A DNA stretch of 24,187 nucleotides. Source: Sphingobium sp. CCH11-B1. GTDB lineage: Bacteria > Pseudomonadota > Alphaproteobacteria > Sphingomonadales > Sphingomonadaceae. The stretch's first letter is position 1, and the number at the start of each line of letters is the position of its first letter. The translations under genes were made by a program, and so were the position numbers. The notes under the pieces were generated by a model, which worked only from the letters and a program-made list of their open reading frames with translations, did not search any database and was not told where the DNA came from. The stretch lies in the NCBI RefSeq assembly GCF_001556865.1, contig NZ_LSJY01000189.1, positions 1-24,187 on the forward strand, in the 5' to 3' direction. Shown piece by piece: positions 7,234 to 15,193 of the stretch.

Positions 7234-10053
7234 ATGCTGGAGGTCTTCACGGTCGGCGGCGGCGAGTATCTCGTCAACGTGTTCAATGCCGTCGCGGCCT
7301 GGTCCGGGGGAGGGGGCTATCGCTCGCTCCTGCGGGTCGTGATGGTGATGGGCCTCATCTACTCGCTACTCGTTGTCGCGTTCACGCTCAACTACAAGGC
7401 GTGGATGAACTGGTTTTTGCAGGCGACTGCGATCTACCTGTGCTTGATGGTGCCGACGGTCAGCATCAAGGTGACCGATCGGATCAACCCCAGTCTGGCG
7501 CCATCGACGATCGACAATGTGCCGATGGGCCTTGGCGTTCTCGCCAGTTTCACGACCCAGGTCGGTGATTGGCTGACCCGCACGGCCGAGACCGTTTTCG
7601 TCATGCCGAGCGAGCTCAACTATTCCAGCAATGGCATGGTCTATGGCGCGCGCCTGTTCGACGCGACCCGCAATTTCGTGGTGAGAGACGCCGAGTTCTC
7701 GACCAATCTCGAAAGCCACTTCAAGAACTGCGTCTTCGGGGATGTGATGCTCTACCAGAAGTCGCTCACCAATCTCGCCAAGGCGCCCGACCTGTGGGCG
7801 GCGATCGGGCCGGGATCGGAGGCGCGGTCGCAGGAATGGCTGGAGCGACAGGGCGACGGCACCGTCCAGAACTTCATCGTCACCTGCCGGCAGGCCTATC
7901 AGGCTCTTGACGCGCAATGGGCGCCGATGATCGAGGCCAACGCCCCACTGTGGGGCAAGGAGGTCTATCCCAAGCTGAGCAACGCGCTGGCCGCCGACAA
8001 GCTCAAGCACGACGTGCCGATCGCGAACACGGCCTTTACCGGATCGGGAAGCAATTTCACCGAGACGATGCGCCAGAACACGGCCATCAACGCCTTCATG
8101 CAGGCGCGCAACAGCATGGCCGGCGGCGCTGGCGCCGCGGCTATCGACACTTTTGCGCAAACGAGGGCCGACATTCAGGCCCGCAACACATATAACTCCA
8201 TCGCGCAGCAGGCGATGGCCTGGGTGCCGATCCTGAACATCGTGCTGACCGTCGTCTTTTTCGCGATGTTTCCTGTGATTTTCCCCCTGTTCCTCATGCC
8301 GCAGACCGGCGTCGGCACGCTCAAGGGCTATGCCATGGGGTTCTTCTATCTGGCGGCGTGGGGTCCGCTCTACGTCATCCTGCACATGATCTGCATGACC
8401 AGGGCTGAGTCAGCGGCCAACGGCGTGGCCGGGGGAGGGGTGACGCTCGGCAGCTATGCCGGTATCGGCGCAGTCAACGGAGAGACCGCGACGATCGCTG
8501 GTTTCATGCTCATGAGCGTGCCTTTCCTGGCGGCCGGCCTCGCGCGCGGGGCGATGTCGATCGCCGGCCAGTCCATGTCGATGCTGGCGCCCGCGCAGAA
8601 CGCAGCCGAGGCGGCGGCGCTCGAACAGACCACGGGGAACTATGCCTACGGCAATGTGAGCTGGGCGAACTCGACCTCGAACATGCGCCAGGCCGACCAA
8701 TGGACCACGGCACCCAGCTATATGGGCGGCGCGCCCAGCGTGGGATGGCGTCAGGACAACGGCGCGATGATCAACGGCTTCGGCAATGGTCAGGAGGTGT
8801 TCGACACCTCCAGTGCGATCTCGCGCCTCGGCTTCACGCCGACGATGACGACGGGATCGATCGCCGAATGGCGCGAGATGGCCAGCGAAGCCCACCGACA
8901 GGCGCAGGCTTACGAGAACGCTGCCAACGAGATACTGACCTCGACCCATACCAATCGAAGCGCGTTTGGCACTTCGACCGAGCGTTCGTCGGGATGGGAC
9001 TCCAGCAGTGGGCGGCAGGCGAACACGTCGATCGACCAATCAGATCGTCGTACATCGAGCAGTTCAACGGGGCTCGAAGAACGGTCGGCGATTTCTCAGA
9101 GTCAGCGGGCCACTGATAGTCATAGCCACCAGGCTCAGGTTACCGACACTACGACCGGGACGCTTGCCGCCGGTCTTGGCGGCGGTGGAAACTCCGGAGG
9201 GCGTCCTCCAAAGGGAGCCGCAGGTCGTGTAGCAGCGGCGCTTCCTGGTGCGTCGCTAAGTGTTTCGAAATCCGGCGCTCAGTCGGACGCCATGAGGCAC
9301 GTAACTGAAGACAGCCGGGGTAGTGACAATGCGAGCACGTCATCCAGCGGAAGCCGGGACGAACACGCAAACAGTGTCGGCGCTACTATGTCAGACGGCA
9401 CCTATTCGCGGGGCGGCTCGTTCAGCCGGGCTTCAAATTCGTCATCGTCGTCAGTGGGGACTGAGGACTCGCTGGCACGTGCCCGGTCCTATTCTGAGAC
9501 GGCGCGGAGGCTCGAGGAGTTGTCCCAACAGCTGTCGCGTGACGCTAGCTATGCCGAGACCCATGGCATGCAACTCAGCGAAAATCTGAGTCAGGATCTG
9601 GCCCAATGGTATCGACGGCAACAAGTCGAGAACCCGGGGCTGGATGCGCCCGAGCTATGGGCAACCGATCTTACCGATCAGCAACGGGCCGTGCGCCAAG
9701 GTATGATCGCACGGTGGATGCACGAAAAACAGGATGGGATTCGTGCGGAGATCGCAGGCGATCTGCACGAGCCCAATCTCGTCGAGGTTCACGAGCTGGC
9801 AGTCAGCAGCGCTGCAGACGTCAGGGCTTCCTATCGTCCCCATGGTGTTGACCGGCTTCCGGCAGGACCGGGCGGCGGTGATCCAAGGGCCGCCGCCAGA
9901 GTTATCTCGTCTGGCAAGGCCGAAGTGGAGGGTGCCAGCGCCGCAGCTCAGTCAATGAGGGCTCAGCGAGTGCAAGGAGAAGTCGATTTGCAGGGAGATG
10001 TTAATCGAGACCTCGATCATGATTTCTTCCGCGATCCGAAACTCAGGAAATAG
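7234..10053 (+). CDS. traG: Conjugal transfer mating-pair stabilisation/pilus assembly protein TraG
   Basis: TraG is an inner-membrane protein. Its N-terminal half acts in pilus assembly, and the periplasmic C-terminal half acts in mating-pair stabilisation and is the target of entry exclusion. The product is 939 residues. Membrane segments lie at about 27-47, 52-72, 333-365, 375-395 and 425-450. The remainder is a long hydrophilic tail rich in Ser, Thr, Gly and Gln (about 570-740), followed by helices and a short charged C-terminus (FFRDPKLRK). A purine-rich AAGGCGGGGG precedes the ATG. From about position 9000 onwards codon choice shifts (more AGT, TCA, CAT, GTA), unlike the strongly G/C-ending codons upstream, which hints at allele exchange in the tail. 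Confidence 0.93.
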   Translation: MLEVFTVGGGEYLVNVFNAVAAWSGGGGYRSLLRVVMVMGLIYSLLVVAFTLNYKAWMNWFLQATAIYLCLMVPTVSIKVTDRINPSLAPSTIDNVPMGLGVLASFTTQVGDWLTRTAETVFVMPSELNYSSNGMVYGARLFDATRNFVVRDAEFSTNLESHFKNCVFGDVMLYQKSLTNLAKAPDLWAAIGPGSEARSQEWLERQGDGTVQNFIVTCRQAYQALDAQWAPMIEANAPLWGKEVYPKLSNALAADKLKHDVPIANTAFTGSGSNFTETMRQNTAINAFMQARNSMAGGAGAAAIDTFAQTRADIQARNTYNSIAQQAMAWVPILNIVLTVVFFAMFPVIFPLFLMPQTGVGTLKGYAMGFFYLAAWGPLYVILHMICMTRAESAANGVAGGGVTLGSYAGIGAVNGETATIAGFMLMSVPFLAAGLARGAMSIAGQSMSMLAPAQNAAEAAALEQTTGNYAYGNVSWANSTSNMRQADQWTTAPSYMGGAPSVGWRQDNGAMINGFGNGQEVFDTSSAISRLGFTPTMTTGSIAEWREMASEAHRQAQAYENAANEILTSTHTNRSAFGTSTERSSGWDSSSGRQANTSIDQSDRRTSSSSTGLEERSAISQSQRATDSHSHQAQVTDTTTGTLAAGLGGGGNSGGRPPKGAAGRVAAALPGASLSVSKSGAQSDAMRHVTEDSRGSDNASTSSSGSRDEHANSVGATMSDGTYSRGGSFSRASNSSSSSVGTEDSLARARSYSETARRLEELSQQLSRDASYAETHGMQLSENLSQDLAQWYRRQQVENPGLDAPELWATDLTDQQRAVRQGMIARWMHEKQDGIRAEIAGDLHEPNLVEVHELAVSSAADVRASYRPHGVDRLPAGPGGGDPRAAARVISSGKAEVEGASAAAQSMRAQRVQGEVDLQGDVNRDLDHDFFRDPKLRK

Positions 10054-10057
10054 GTTT

Positions 10058-10270
10058 TCAGACAGCGACGAAAAAATATCCGATGAAGGAGGCCAACAGA
10101 AGATAAGCCAGCATGTATCCGATTGTGCCTCCGAGCGTTGGATGCCCGTCGTGATCCACCGGAATTGCCATTCCCGGGATTTCTTCCTCAATGAATGTGT
10201 AAATCGGCCCCCCGGGGAGATGATCTCCCTGAGACATTGTGTCCGTATCTAGGCTGACATGCTGGACCAT
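10058..10270 (-). CDS. Small single-pass membrane protein, convergent with traG
   Basis: The 70-residue product has a hydrophilic acidic N-terminal half (YTFIEEEIPGMAIPVDHDGH) and a strong C-terminal transmembrane helix (about residues 47-70, ending FIGYFFVAV). The stop is 4 bp from the traG stop on the opposite strand. I do not recognise the family. In the F plasmid the exclusion protein TraS, a small inner-membrane protein, follows traG, so an analogous role is possible but purely positional; traS is co-directional there and larger. Confidence 0.5.
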   Translation of the reverse strand: MVQHVSLDTDTMSQGDHLPGGPIYTFIEEEIPGMAIPVDHDGHPTLGGTIGYMLAYLLLASFIGYFFVAV

Positions 10271-10526
10271 CGCCGAGCGACTTTACCATATTTGCCGTGT
10301 GTCGGCAATCGAGCGCGACAGCCGCGCTACGCTCCGCCATGAAATTGTCGGCTGCCCGGTGACGCAGAACCCGTGCTTCGTAGATCAGGGCCGTATTCGT
10401 GAGATCGAGGTAACTCGCTGAATCTCGCGCACGCATTGTCTGGTACCAGGTGACGAATTGCTGGGTCATCATTGGACCCATCGCGCAGCCATGCGCTTCG
10501 ACATCGTCCGCGTCGGCTTCCACCAA
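10188..10526 (-). CDS. Hypothetical protein, weakly supported
   Basis: This 112-residue ORF opens at TTG 10526 or GTG 10523; an internal ATG at 10481 would give MGPMMTQQFVTWYQTM. The middle is helical and protein-like (ALIYEARVLRHRAADNFMAE), but the last 28 residues overlap the start of the 70-residue membrane protein in another frame and look less natural. It may be the first gene of a two-gene minus-strand unit, or its true 3' end may have been lost by a frameshift. The start faces the AAA ATPase across the 51-bp palindrome, so the two could be divergently controlled from it. Confidence 0.3.
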   Translation of the reverse strand: MVEADADDVEAHGCAMGPMMTQQFVTWYQTMRARDSASYLDLTNTALIYEARVLRHRAADNFMAERSAAVALDCRHTANMVKSLGDGPACQPRYGHNVSGRSSPRGADLHIH

Positions 10527-10530
10527 ATCT

Positions 10531-10581
10531 AAGGGATTTAATGGGTTCTATACAAAACGGCTAGAACCGGCTAAATCCCTT
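10531..10581. promoter_or_regulatory. 51-bp nested perfect palindrome in front of the ATPase gene
   Basis: AAGGGATTTA (10531-10540) and TAAATCCCTT (10572-10581) form the outer arms. GGTTCTA (10544-10550) and TAGAACC (10562-10568) form the inner arms, around an 11-nt A/C-rich loop. All 17 paired positions match on a common centre. The right arm ends 4 nt before the ATPase ATG (10586), leaving no room for a Shine-Dalgarno sequence. It could be an operator, a recombination or replication site, or an mRNA hairpin. Confidence 0.75.
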
Positions 10582-10585
10582 CATC

Positions 10586-11761
10586 ATGGATCCTCGCAGA
10601 AATCCCTTCGCACCGGGCGCTGGCAGTCGTCCTCCCGAACTGGCCGGCCGAGACGCTATCATGGACGGTGTCGCGATTGCACTCGATCGGATTCGCGCCG
10701 GACGCCAAGCGCAGAGTCGGATACTAACTGGCCTGCGCGGCGTCGGGAAGACCGTTCTCCTCAATGAGATGAGGCGCGCCGCGGAAGGCGAAGGTTTCAT
10801 CTGCGTTCCGATTGAGGCTCCGGAAGGTCAATCTCTTCCGGCCATGCTCGTTCCGGCCCTTCGTACAGCCTTGCTTAAACTTGATCGCGGCCAAGCGGCG
10901 ATGACCCTTGCCAAGCGCAGTCTTGGCGCGCTGGCGCGCTTCGTCAAAGCTTTGAAATTGAGCTATGGCGAGCTCGAGGCATCGCTCGACCTAGGCGAGG
11001 TTGGCGTCGCTGATAATGGCGATCTCGAAGCCGATTTGATAGATCTTGTGGACCTGGTTGGGCAGGCGGCCGGCGAGCGACAGACCGCGCTCGTTCTGTT
11101 CATCGATGAACTTCAATATGTCGCTGAGCGGGAACTGGCGGCGTTGATCACCGCTCTGCACCGTGCGCGGCAAAACGACCGACCGATCACCCTTGTCGGT
11201 GCTGGACTGCCGCAACTGGTCGGACAGATGGGCAAAGCCAAATCTTACGCCGAACGTCTCTTTTTGTTCGCTAGCATCGGGCCGCTCGATGGGACAGCTG
11301 CGACGGCCGCCCTCGTCCATCCGATCGAAATGGAGGAATGTAGCATTACCCAAGATGCCGTAGACCGCATCTTGGAAGTAACCGAGAACTACCCCTATTT
11401 TTTGCAGGAGTGGGGTAAGCAAAGCTGGGACGCGGCTACGCAGTGCCCCATTACGGCAAACGATGTCGCCGTCGCACATCCCGCAGCAATATCGGCGCTG
11501 GATGACAGCTTCTTTCGTGTCCGATTTGATCGCCTTACGCCCTCCGAGAAGCGCTATTTGAGGGCTATGGCAGACCTTGGTCCAGGACCCTACAGTTCGA
11601 CCGCGATCGCGGACCATTTGCAGCGCAAAGCGTCGTCTTTCGGACCTGTGCGGGCCTCACTCGTGGCAAAAGGGATGATCTACACGCCGGGATACGGGCA
11701 AACCGCGTTCACCGTTCCGCTATTCGATGCATTTATGCGCAGGGCAATGCCAGAGGCATAG
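10586..11761 (+). CDS. AAA+ ATPase with C-terminal winged helix, function unknown
   Basis: The product is 391 residues. Walker A is GLRGVGKT (49-56); Walker B is LVLFIDE with D174 and E175; a sensor-like strand PITLVGAGLPQL lies at about 202-213. The C-terminal part (about 310-385, LTPSEKRYLRAMADLG onwards) reads as a winged helix. The layout resembles Orc1/Cdc6-like or archaeal-type ATPases found as orphan genes on mobile elements and in defence islands, but no specific function follows. The gene begins 4 nt after a 51-bp palindrome with no visible ribosome-binding site, so it may be translated from a leaderless mRNA. Codons are somewhat less GC-rich than in the tra genes, in keeping with separate acquisition. 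Confidence 0.8.
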   Translation: MDPRRNPFAPGAGSRPPELAGRDAIMDGVAIALDRIRAGRQAQSRILTGLRGVGKTVLLNEMRRAAEGEGFICVPIEAPEGQSLPAMLVPALRTALLKLDRGQAAMTLAKRSLGALARFVKALKLSYGELEASLDLGEVGVADNGDLEADLIDLVDLVGQAAGERQTALVLFIDELQYVAERELAALITALHRARQNDRPITLVGAGLPQLVGQMGKAKSYAERLFLFASIGPLDGTAATAALVHPIEMEECSITQDAVDRILEVTENYPYFLQEWGKQSWDAATQCPITANDVAVAHPAAISALDDSFFRVRFDRLTPSEKRYLRAMADLGPGPYSSTAIADHLQRKASSFGPVRASLVAKGMIYTPGYGQTAFTVPLFDAFMRRAMPEA

Positions 11762-11845
11762 ACTGGATAGGAGTCCTCGGCTCCCATTTTTTGGATAGCG
11801 CCGGCGTTCATCTAAGCCATGGAGCCCAGCATTGAAAAATCTGCC

Positions 11846-11923
11846 TGGCATATATCCCTGGCATATTCGGACTGAAATTCCGAGGGATTGAGGAACCTTG
11901 GAATTTATGCCAAAGATATGCCA
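11846..11923. promoter_or_regulatory. Four-box inverted-repeat operator of the first AbiE operon
   Basis: Two direct TGGCATAT boxes (11846-11853, 11859-11866) face two inverted copies, TTATGCCA (11905-11912) and ATATGCCA (11916-11923). An inner pair AAATTCC (11875-11881) and GGAATTT (11900-11906) lies between. The last box touches the abiEi ATG. AbiEi antitoxins are known to repress their own operon by binding inverted repeats in the promoter, and this arrangement fits that model; the binding itself is inferred. Confidence 0.7.
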
Positions 11924-12696
11924 TGAAGGTAGCTCGAACCGATAAATTGAAGTCGTTGCTCGACGCTTGGGAGCCGCACACCGTGGCGACCAGCCCGCAT
12001 CTCAAGGCGCTCGGGCTGACGGCGCAGGATCTGCAGAACTATACCGCCTCACAGTGGCTGGTCTCGCTTGGCCGCGGTGCTTTCAAGCGCCCCATGGAAA
12101 CCGTGACCTGGCAGGGCGCGCTATACAGCGTTCAATCGCAACTCAAGCTCCCGGTCCATGTGGGAGCCCTGACGGCCCTCGAGATGACGGGCAACAGCCA
12201 CTATCTGCGCTTCGGAGAGAGCAAGGCCTATCTCTTCTCTCCGCTGCATATCGTCCTGCCGGCCTGGTTCCAGACGCATTGGGGGGAAGAGGTTCGGCAC
12301 ATGCAAAGCAAGCTGCTGCCGAATGACCTCGGCCTCACCGAGCAGCGAAGCCCGGAAGGCTATCCATTGACCACGGCGACGCCCGAACGGGCCATCCTGG
12401 AGCTGCTGCACCTTGCACCCAAGGAATTCGATCTCGTCGAGGCCGGCCAGATCGTCGAAGGCATGACGTCGCTCCGTCCCAAGCTCATGCAATCGCTGCT
12501 CGAGGCGTGCACGTCGGTGAAGGTCCGGCGGCTGTTCCTCTATCTTGCGGAGCGAGCGGATCTCGCCGTCATGCGCCATCTGAAGGTGGAGCAGATAGAC
12601 CTCGGTTCGGGTGATCGCAGCCTTGTGAAAATGGGGCGCTATGTCCCGAAATACCGGCTGCTCCTGCCCAAGGAGCTCGTCTCGGGTGGCAACTGA
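11923..12696 (+). CDS. abiEi: AbiEi-family antitoxin (type IV toxin-antitoxin), system 1
   Basis: This 257-residue protein matches the AbiEi_3-type layout: an N-terminal DNA-binding region including YTASQWLVSLGRGAFKRP, then VHVGALTALEMTGNSHYLRF and a C-terminal antitoxin domain (TTATPERAILELLHLAPKEF, later MGRYVPKYRLLLPKELV). AbiEi proteins counteract the cognate AbiEii nucleotidyltransferase without a stable complex and repress the operon. The start at 11923 is set by the operator box overlapping it; no strong ribosome-binding site is visible. The abiEii start overlaps the 3' end, indicating coupled translation. Confidence 0.88.
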   Translation: MKVARTDKLKSLLDAWEPHTVATSPHLKALGLTAQDLQNYTASQWLVSLGRGAFKRPMETVTWQGALYSVQSQLKLPVHVGALTALEMTGNSHYLRFGESKAYLFSPLHIVLPAWFQTHWGEEVRHMQSKLLPNDLGLTEQRSPEGYPLTTATPERAILELLHLAPKEFDLVEAGQIVEGMTSLRPKLMQSLLEACTSVKVRRLFLYLAERADLAVMRHLKVEQIDLGSGDRSLVKMGRYVPKYRLLLPKELVSGGN

Positions 12697-13609
12697 CCAA
12701 TATCGCGATCAGGTCCGGCTCCTGCTGGATGTCCTGCCGCTGGTCATGGCCGATCCCGTCTTCGCGCTGAAGGGCGGCACCGCCATCAACCTGTTCGAAT
12801 GGGATCTTCCGCGCCTCTCGGTCGACATCGATCTGACCTACCTACCGATCCACGACCGGACCCAATCCTTGCGCGCGATCAGTGAGGCTCTCGCCCGGAT
12901 CAAGGCGGACATCGAACGCCGCCTGCCACCGACCCGCGTGACCCAGACACGCCAGGGCCAGGAAGGGATGGAGGTCAAGCTCAACTGCCAGCGCGGCAAG
13001 ACCCAGATCAAGGTGGAGGTCAATCCCACCCTGCGCGGCCATCTCCTTCCCCTCCGCGACTTGCCATGTTCGGACCAGGTGCAGGAGAGGTTTGAGGCAT
13101 TCGTCGAGGCGCGATGCCTCTCGCACGGCGAGCTTTTCGGTGGGAAGATTTGTGCCGCGCTCGACCGGCAGCACCCGCGCGATCTGTTCGATGTGAAGCG
13201 CCTGCTGGACGGGGAAGGGCTCGTTGACGAGGTTCGTCATGGCGTCGTCGCAGCTCTCGTAAGCCACGGGCGCCCGGTCGCTGAGCTGATCAGCCCGAGC
13301 CGAAAGGACCAAAGCGCCACATTCAAGGCTCAGTTCGAAGGAATGCCCTTCGAGCCATTCACCTACGAGGATCATGTCGAAACGCTCAAGCGCCTTGTGC
13401 AGACGCTTCACGCCTCGCTGGACGCCGCTGATCGACGGTTTCTCACAAGCTTCGAGGCTGGGGATCCGGAGTGGGAAAGCTTCCCGTTGCCCGCGATCCG
13501 TGAGCTTCCAGCGCCGCAGTTCAAATTGATGAACATCCATCGGTTCAGAGACGCGCAGCCCAAGAGGCATCAGGCCGGTCTGGCAGCGCTGGAAGCGGCG
13601 CTTTCGTAA
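12686..13609 (+). CDS. abiEii: AbiEii-family nucleotidyltransferase toxin, system 1
   Basis: The product is 307 residues and belongs to the DNA polymerase beta-like nucleotidyltransferases. The catalytic motif is KGGTAINLF (G30, G31, T32) followed by DIDLTY (D47, D49). A third acidic residue may lie in IKVEVNPTLRG, and a downstream GGKICAALDRQHPRDLFDV block matches motif IV. AbiEii toxins act on tRNA or other nucleic-acid acceptors and stop growth, giving phage abortive infection or plasmid maintenance. The GTG at 12686 was preferred because it overlaps the abiEi stop and leaves the usual short N-terminus; an upstream extension to 12641 is in Arg/Ser-rich shadow sequence. Confidence 0.9.
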   Translation: MATDQYRDQVRLLLDVLPLVMADPVFALKGGTAINLFEWDLPRLSVDIDLTYLPIHDRTQSLRAISEALARIKADIERRLPPTRVTQTRQGQEGMEVKLNCQRGKTQIKVEVNPTLRGHLLPLRDLPCSDQVQERFEAFVEARCLSHGELFGGKICAALDRQHPRDLFDVKRLLDGEGLVDEVRHGVVAALVSHGRPVAELISPSRKDQSATFKAQFEGMPFEPFTYEDHVETLKRLVQTLHASLDAADRRFLTSFEAGDPEWESFPLPAIRELPAPQFKLMNIHRFRDAQPKRHQAGLAALEAALS

Positions 13610-13640
13610 CCAACCCATCTCGGTCGTGAACAGGGCGCAG

Positions 13641-14549
13641 CTAGGCCGGCAGTTGGTCCAATTGAAGGCGGTGCGCTTCATGGGCAGTGACGGCGTATTC
13701 AATCGCACCGGGGAGCCAAGGCTGGGGGAGGGGACTGGTGGTGAGTGGATTGTGAATGACATAATATGGCGGTTGGCCACAGAATTTGTCGCGGTCATCG
13801 GGAAAGACGTAGAAGCCCGAGCAGCCGACGATCGCGCTGACGCAGCGATAGTCCTCCTGGAGGAAGCTGTCGGTGGGAATCTCTTCCCCGTTGGCCTTGA
13901 GCACGGTGTCTTGCCATGAGAGGTGCCAGCCACCGAGCGGCTGACCTGTATGCACGTCGACATGGGCCTGCGGGCTGCCGAAGGGGAGCACAGCCATGGC
14001 CGCGAGCGGGGCGCCCCCAATGCCGTGGGTATCGCCTCCCAGCCGGCAGGCGTTCACGGCGATCACGAACGGGAGGTTCGGATCGACCGCCTCCCGTTCC
14101 TGGCATTTGAGATAGCCATCACGCTTGGCTTTGATGACGGACGTCCAGCGCAGGAGCATCTGGTCGGTGGGAACCATCCCAGCGGCACTGGTGCCCCCAT
14201 CCTGCCACTCCTGCGGCAAGCCACCCTTGGCGGCGTCGCCCGGCTGTGCGGCTACCGCCTCGATATAGATCCGGCCATCGACCATGAAGTCGGGGCCCTT
14301 GTCCTCGCTGGCCATGTTCCAGCCGAGGTCCTGAAAGCGTCCATAGAGCATCGCTTCCCAGATCCGGCTCGCCACCTTGCCGAGATCGCCGCTCCCGAAC
14401 TCGTCGAGGAAATGGCTGTCGCGGCAATCCGACTGCGCGAACCTCGCCACCATTGGCGTCAGATAGTTCGCGATGTCGGGATCGCCGCTTGGCCAGATGC
14501 GGGAGAATGTATCGCGAATGAGCGCAGTCAGTTCGTCGTTATCGCTCAT
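13641..14549 (-). CDS. Hypothetical protein with degenerate PD-(D/E)XK-like motif
   Basis: The product is 302 residues and I do not recognise a named family. Residues 55-100 look like a restriction-endonuclease-like core: a helix with E65 (SRIWEAMLYGRFQDLGW), then GPDF with D87 and YIEAV with E97. The expected lysine two residues after the glutamate is Val, so catalysis is doubtful or uses a variant. A second conserved-looking part (PFVIAVNACRLGG, and WHLSWQDTVL near 205) precedes a C-terminal PPYYVIHNP. It converges with abiEii (31-bp gap) and lies downstream of the HU gene on the same strand, beyond a hairpin. The setting suggests a defence or DNA-handling role; this is inference. Confidence 0.7.
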   Translation of the reverse strand: MSDNDELTALIRDTFSRIWPSGDPDIANYLTPMVARFAQSDCRDSHFLDEFGSGDLGKVASRIWEAMLYGRFQDLGWNMASEDKGPDFMVDGRIYIEAVAAQPGDAAKGGLPQEWQDGGTSAAGMVPTDQMLLRWTSVIKAKRDGYLKCQEREAVDPNLPFVIAVNACRLGGDTHGIGGAPLAAMAVLPFGSPQAHVDVHTGQPLGGWHLSWQDTVLKANGEEIPTDSFLQEDYRCVSAIVGCSGFYVFPDDRDKFCGQPPYYVIHNPLTTSPLPQPWLPGAIEYAVTAHEAHRLQLDQLPA

Positions 14550-14586
14550 TTGGTGCCGGGCCGACCATCAAGGCAGGGTAGGGGGC

Positions 14587-14617
14587 GACGCCTCGGTCCT
14601 CAGGGGCTCGAGGCGTC
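14587..14617 (-). terminator. Hairpin downstream of the HU gene
   Basis: GACGCCTCG (14587-14595) and CGAGGCGTC (14609-14617) form a perfect 9-bp GC-rich stem. It begins 8 nt after the HU stop codon on the minus strand. No T-run follows, so it is either a weak intrinsic terminator or an mRNA 3' stabiliser. Confidence 0.5.
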
Positions 14618-14625
14618 AACCTCGA

Positions 14626-14901
14626 CTAGCCGTTGAGCTTGTCTTTGACGGCTTTCGCCACAGTGAAGGTGAGCTTCCTGGACGCCGGAATCTTGATGGT
14701 TTCGCGGGTGGCCGGGTTACGGCCGTCGCGCGCGGGCACGTCCTTGACTTTGAACTTCCCAAACCCGTTGAGGCTCACTTCCTCTCCCTTGGCGGCCGCA
14801 TCCGCGATTGCCGCGAAGACGAGGTCGACCGCCTTGCGGGCGTCCGCTTTGGTTGTGCCGGTCTGGCTGGCAAGGGTTTCAGCAAGCTCACTATTGTTCA
14901 T
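14626..14901 (-). CDS. HU-family DNA-binding protein
   Basis: This 91-residue protein has standard HU length and motifs: an N-terminal helical dimerisation domain (MNNSELAETLASQTGTTKAD), the SLNGFGKFKV turn and the beta-arm GRNPATRETIKIPASRK that inserts into the DNA minor groove. It bends and compacts DNA and may assist recombination of the host element. AAGGAT lies 8-9 nt before the ATG. It sits directly downstream of a small gene (15 nt gap) and is probably co-transcribed with it. Being in an accessory block, it is likely an element-borne HU in addition to a chromosomal copy. Confidence 0.95.
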   Translation of the reverse strand: MNNSELAETLASQTGTTKADARKAVDLVFAAIADAAAKGEEVSLNGFGKFKVKDVPARDGRNPATRETIKIPASRKLTFTVAKAVKDKLNG

Positions 14902-14916
14902 TCGGATGATCCTTCA

Positions 14917-15193
14917 TCACAGTGGAAGTCGGGCCCTGTATAGCTGCCTGAATAGGCCTGCGCCATCGGCGTACCAGTGCTGCATGAAAATGTCGGCCCT
15001 GCGGTCAGCAGACCGGCTCATGACACGATAGGCGAATGCGTTAGCCTGCCTGGCGGACCTTTCGGGCCTTTTCGGCAAAACGGCGCGCCATCTGCCGGTG
15101 CGCGAGAATGCGCTCGCTACAAGTCGACCGCGCGGCCGCACGATATTCACCCGTGGCGCGCTGCTTGTAATATTTGAGACTGAAATCCGCCAT
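14917..15193 (-). pseudogene. Small conserved-looking gene upstream of HU, apparently frameshifted
   Basis: From ATG 15193 (GGAG about 9 nt upstream) the frame reads MADFSLKYYKQRATGEYRAA and on to KARKVRQAG, stopping at 15041-15043 after 50 residues. Protein-like sequence continues in another frame (NAFAYRVMSRSADRRADIF, then MQHWYADGAGLFRQ) to a stop at 14917-14919. At the switch lies a tandem repeat, CAGGCAGG (15045-15052). Removing one CAGG joins the two parts into an uninterrupted 90-residue frame. The sequence is Arg/Lys-rich and helical; function unknown. It precedes HU by 15 nt on the same strand. Alternatively the 50-residue product is the genuine full protein. Confidence 0.5.

Noticed and set aside
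6462..7568. 368-codon plus-strand frame across traH/traG
   Set aside because: Arg/Gly/Asp-rich shadow that crosses the traH stop and traG start.
7366..8385. 339-codon minus-strand frame within traG
   Set aside because: Arg/His/Asp-rich shadow with no motifs; traG on the plus strand has well-placed membrane segments.
12842..14020. 392-codon minus-strand frame across abiEii and its convergent neighbour
   Set aside because: Shadow of two well-supported genes; composition unlike a protein.
13923..14636. 237-codon plus-strand frame opposite the nuclease-like protein
   Set aside because: Shadow; it has no motif and runs into the HU hairpin.
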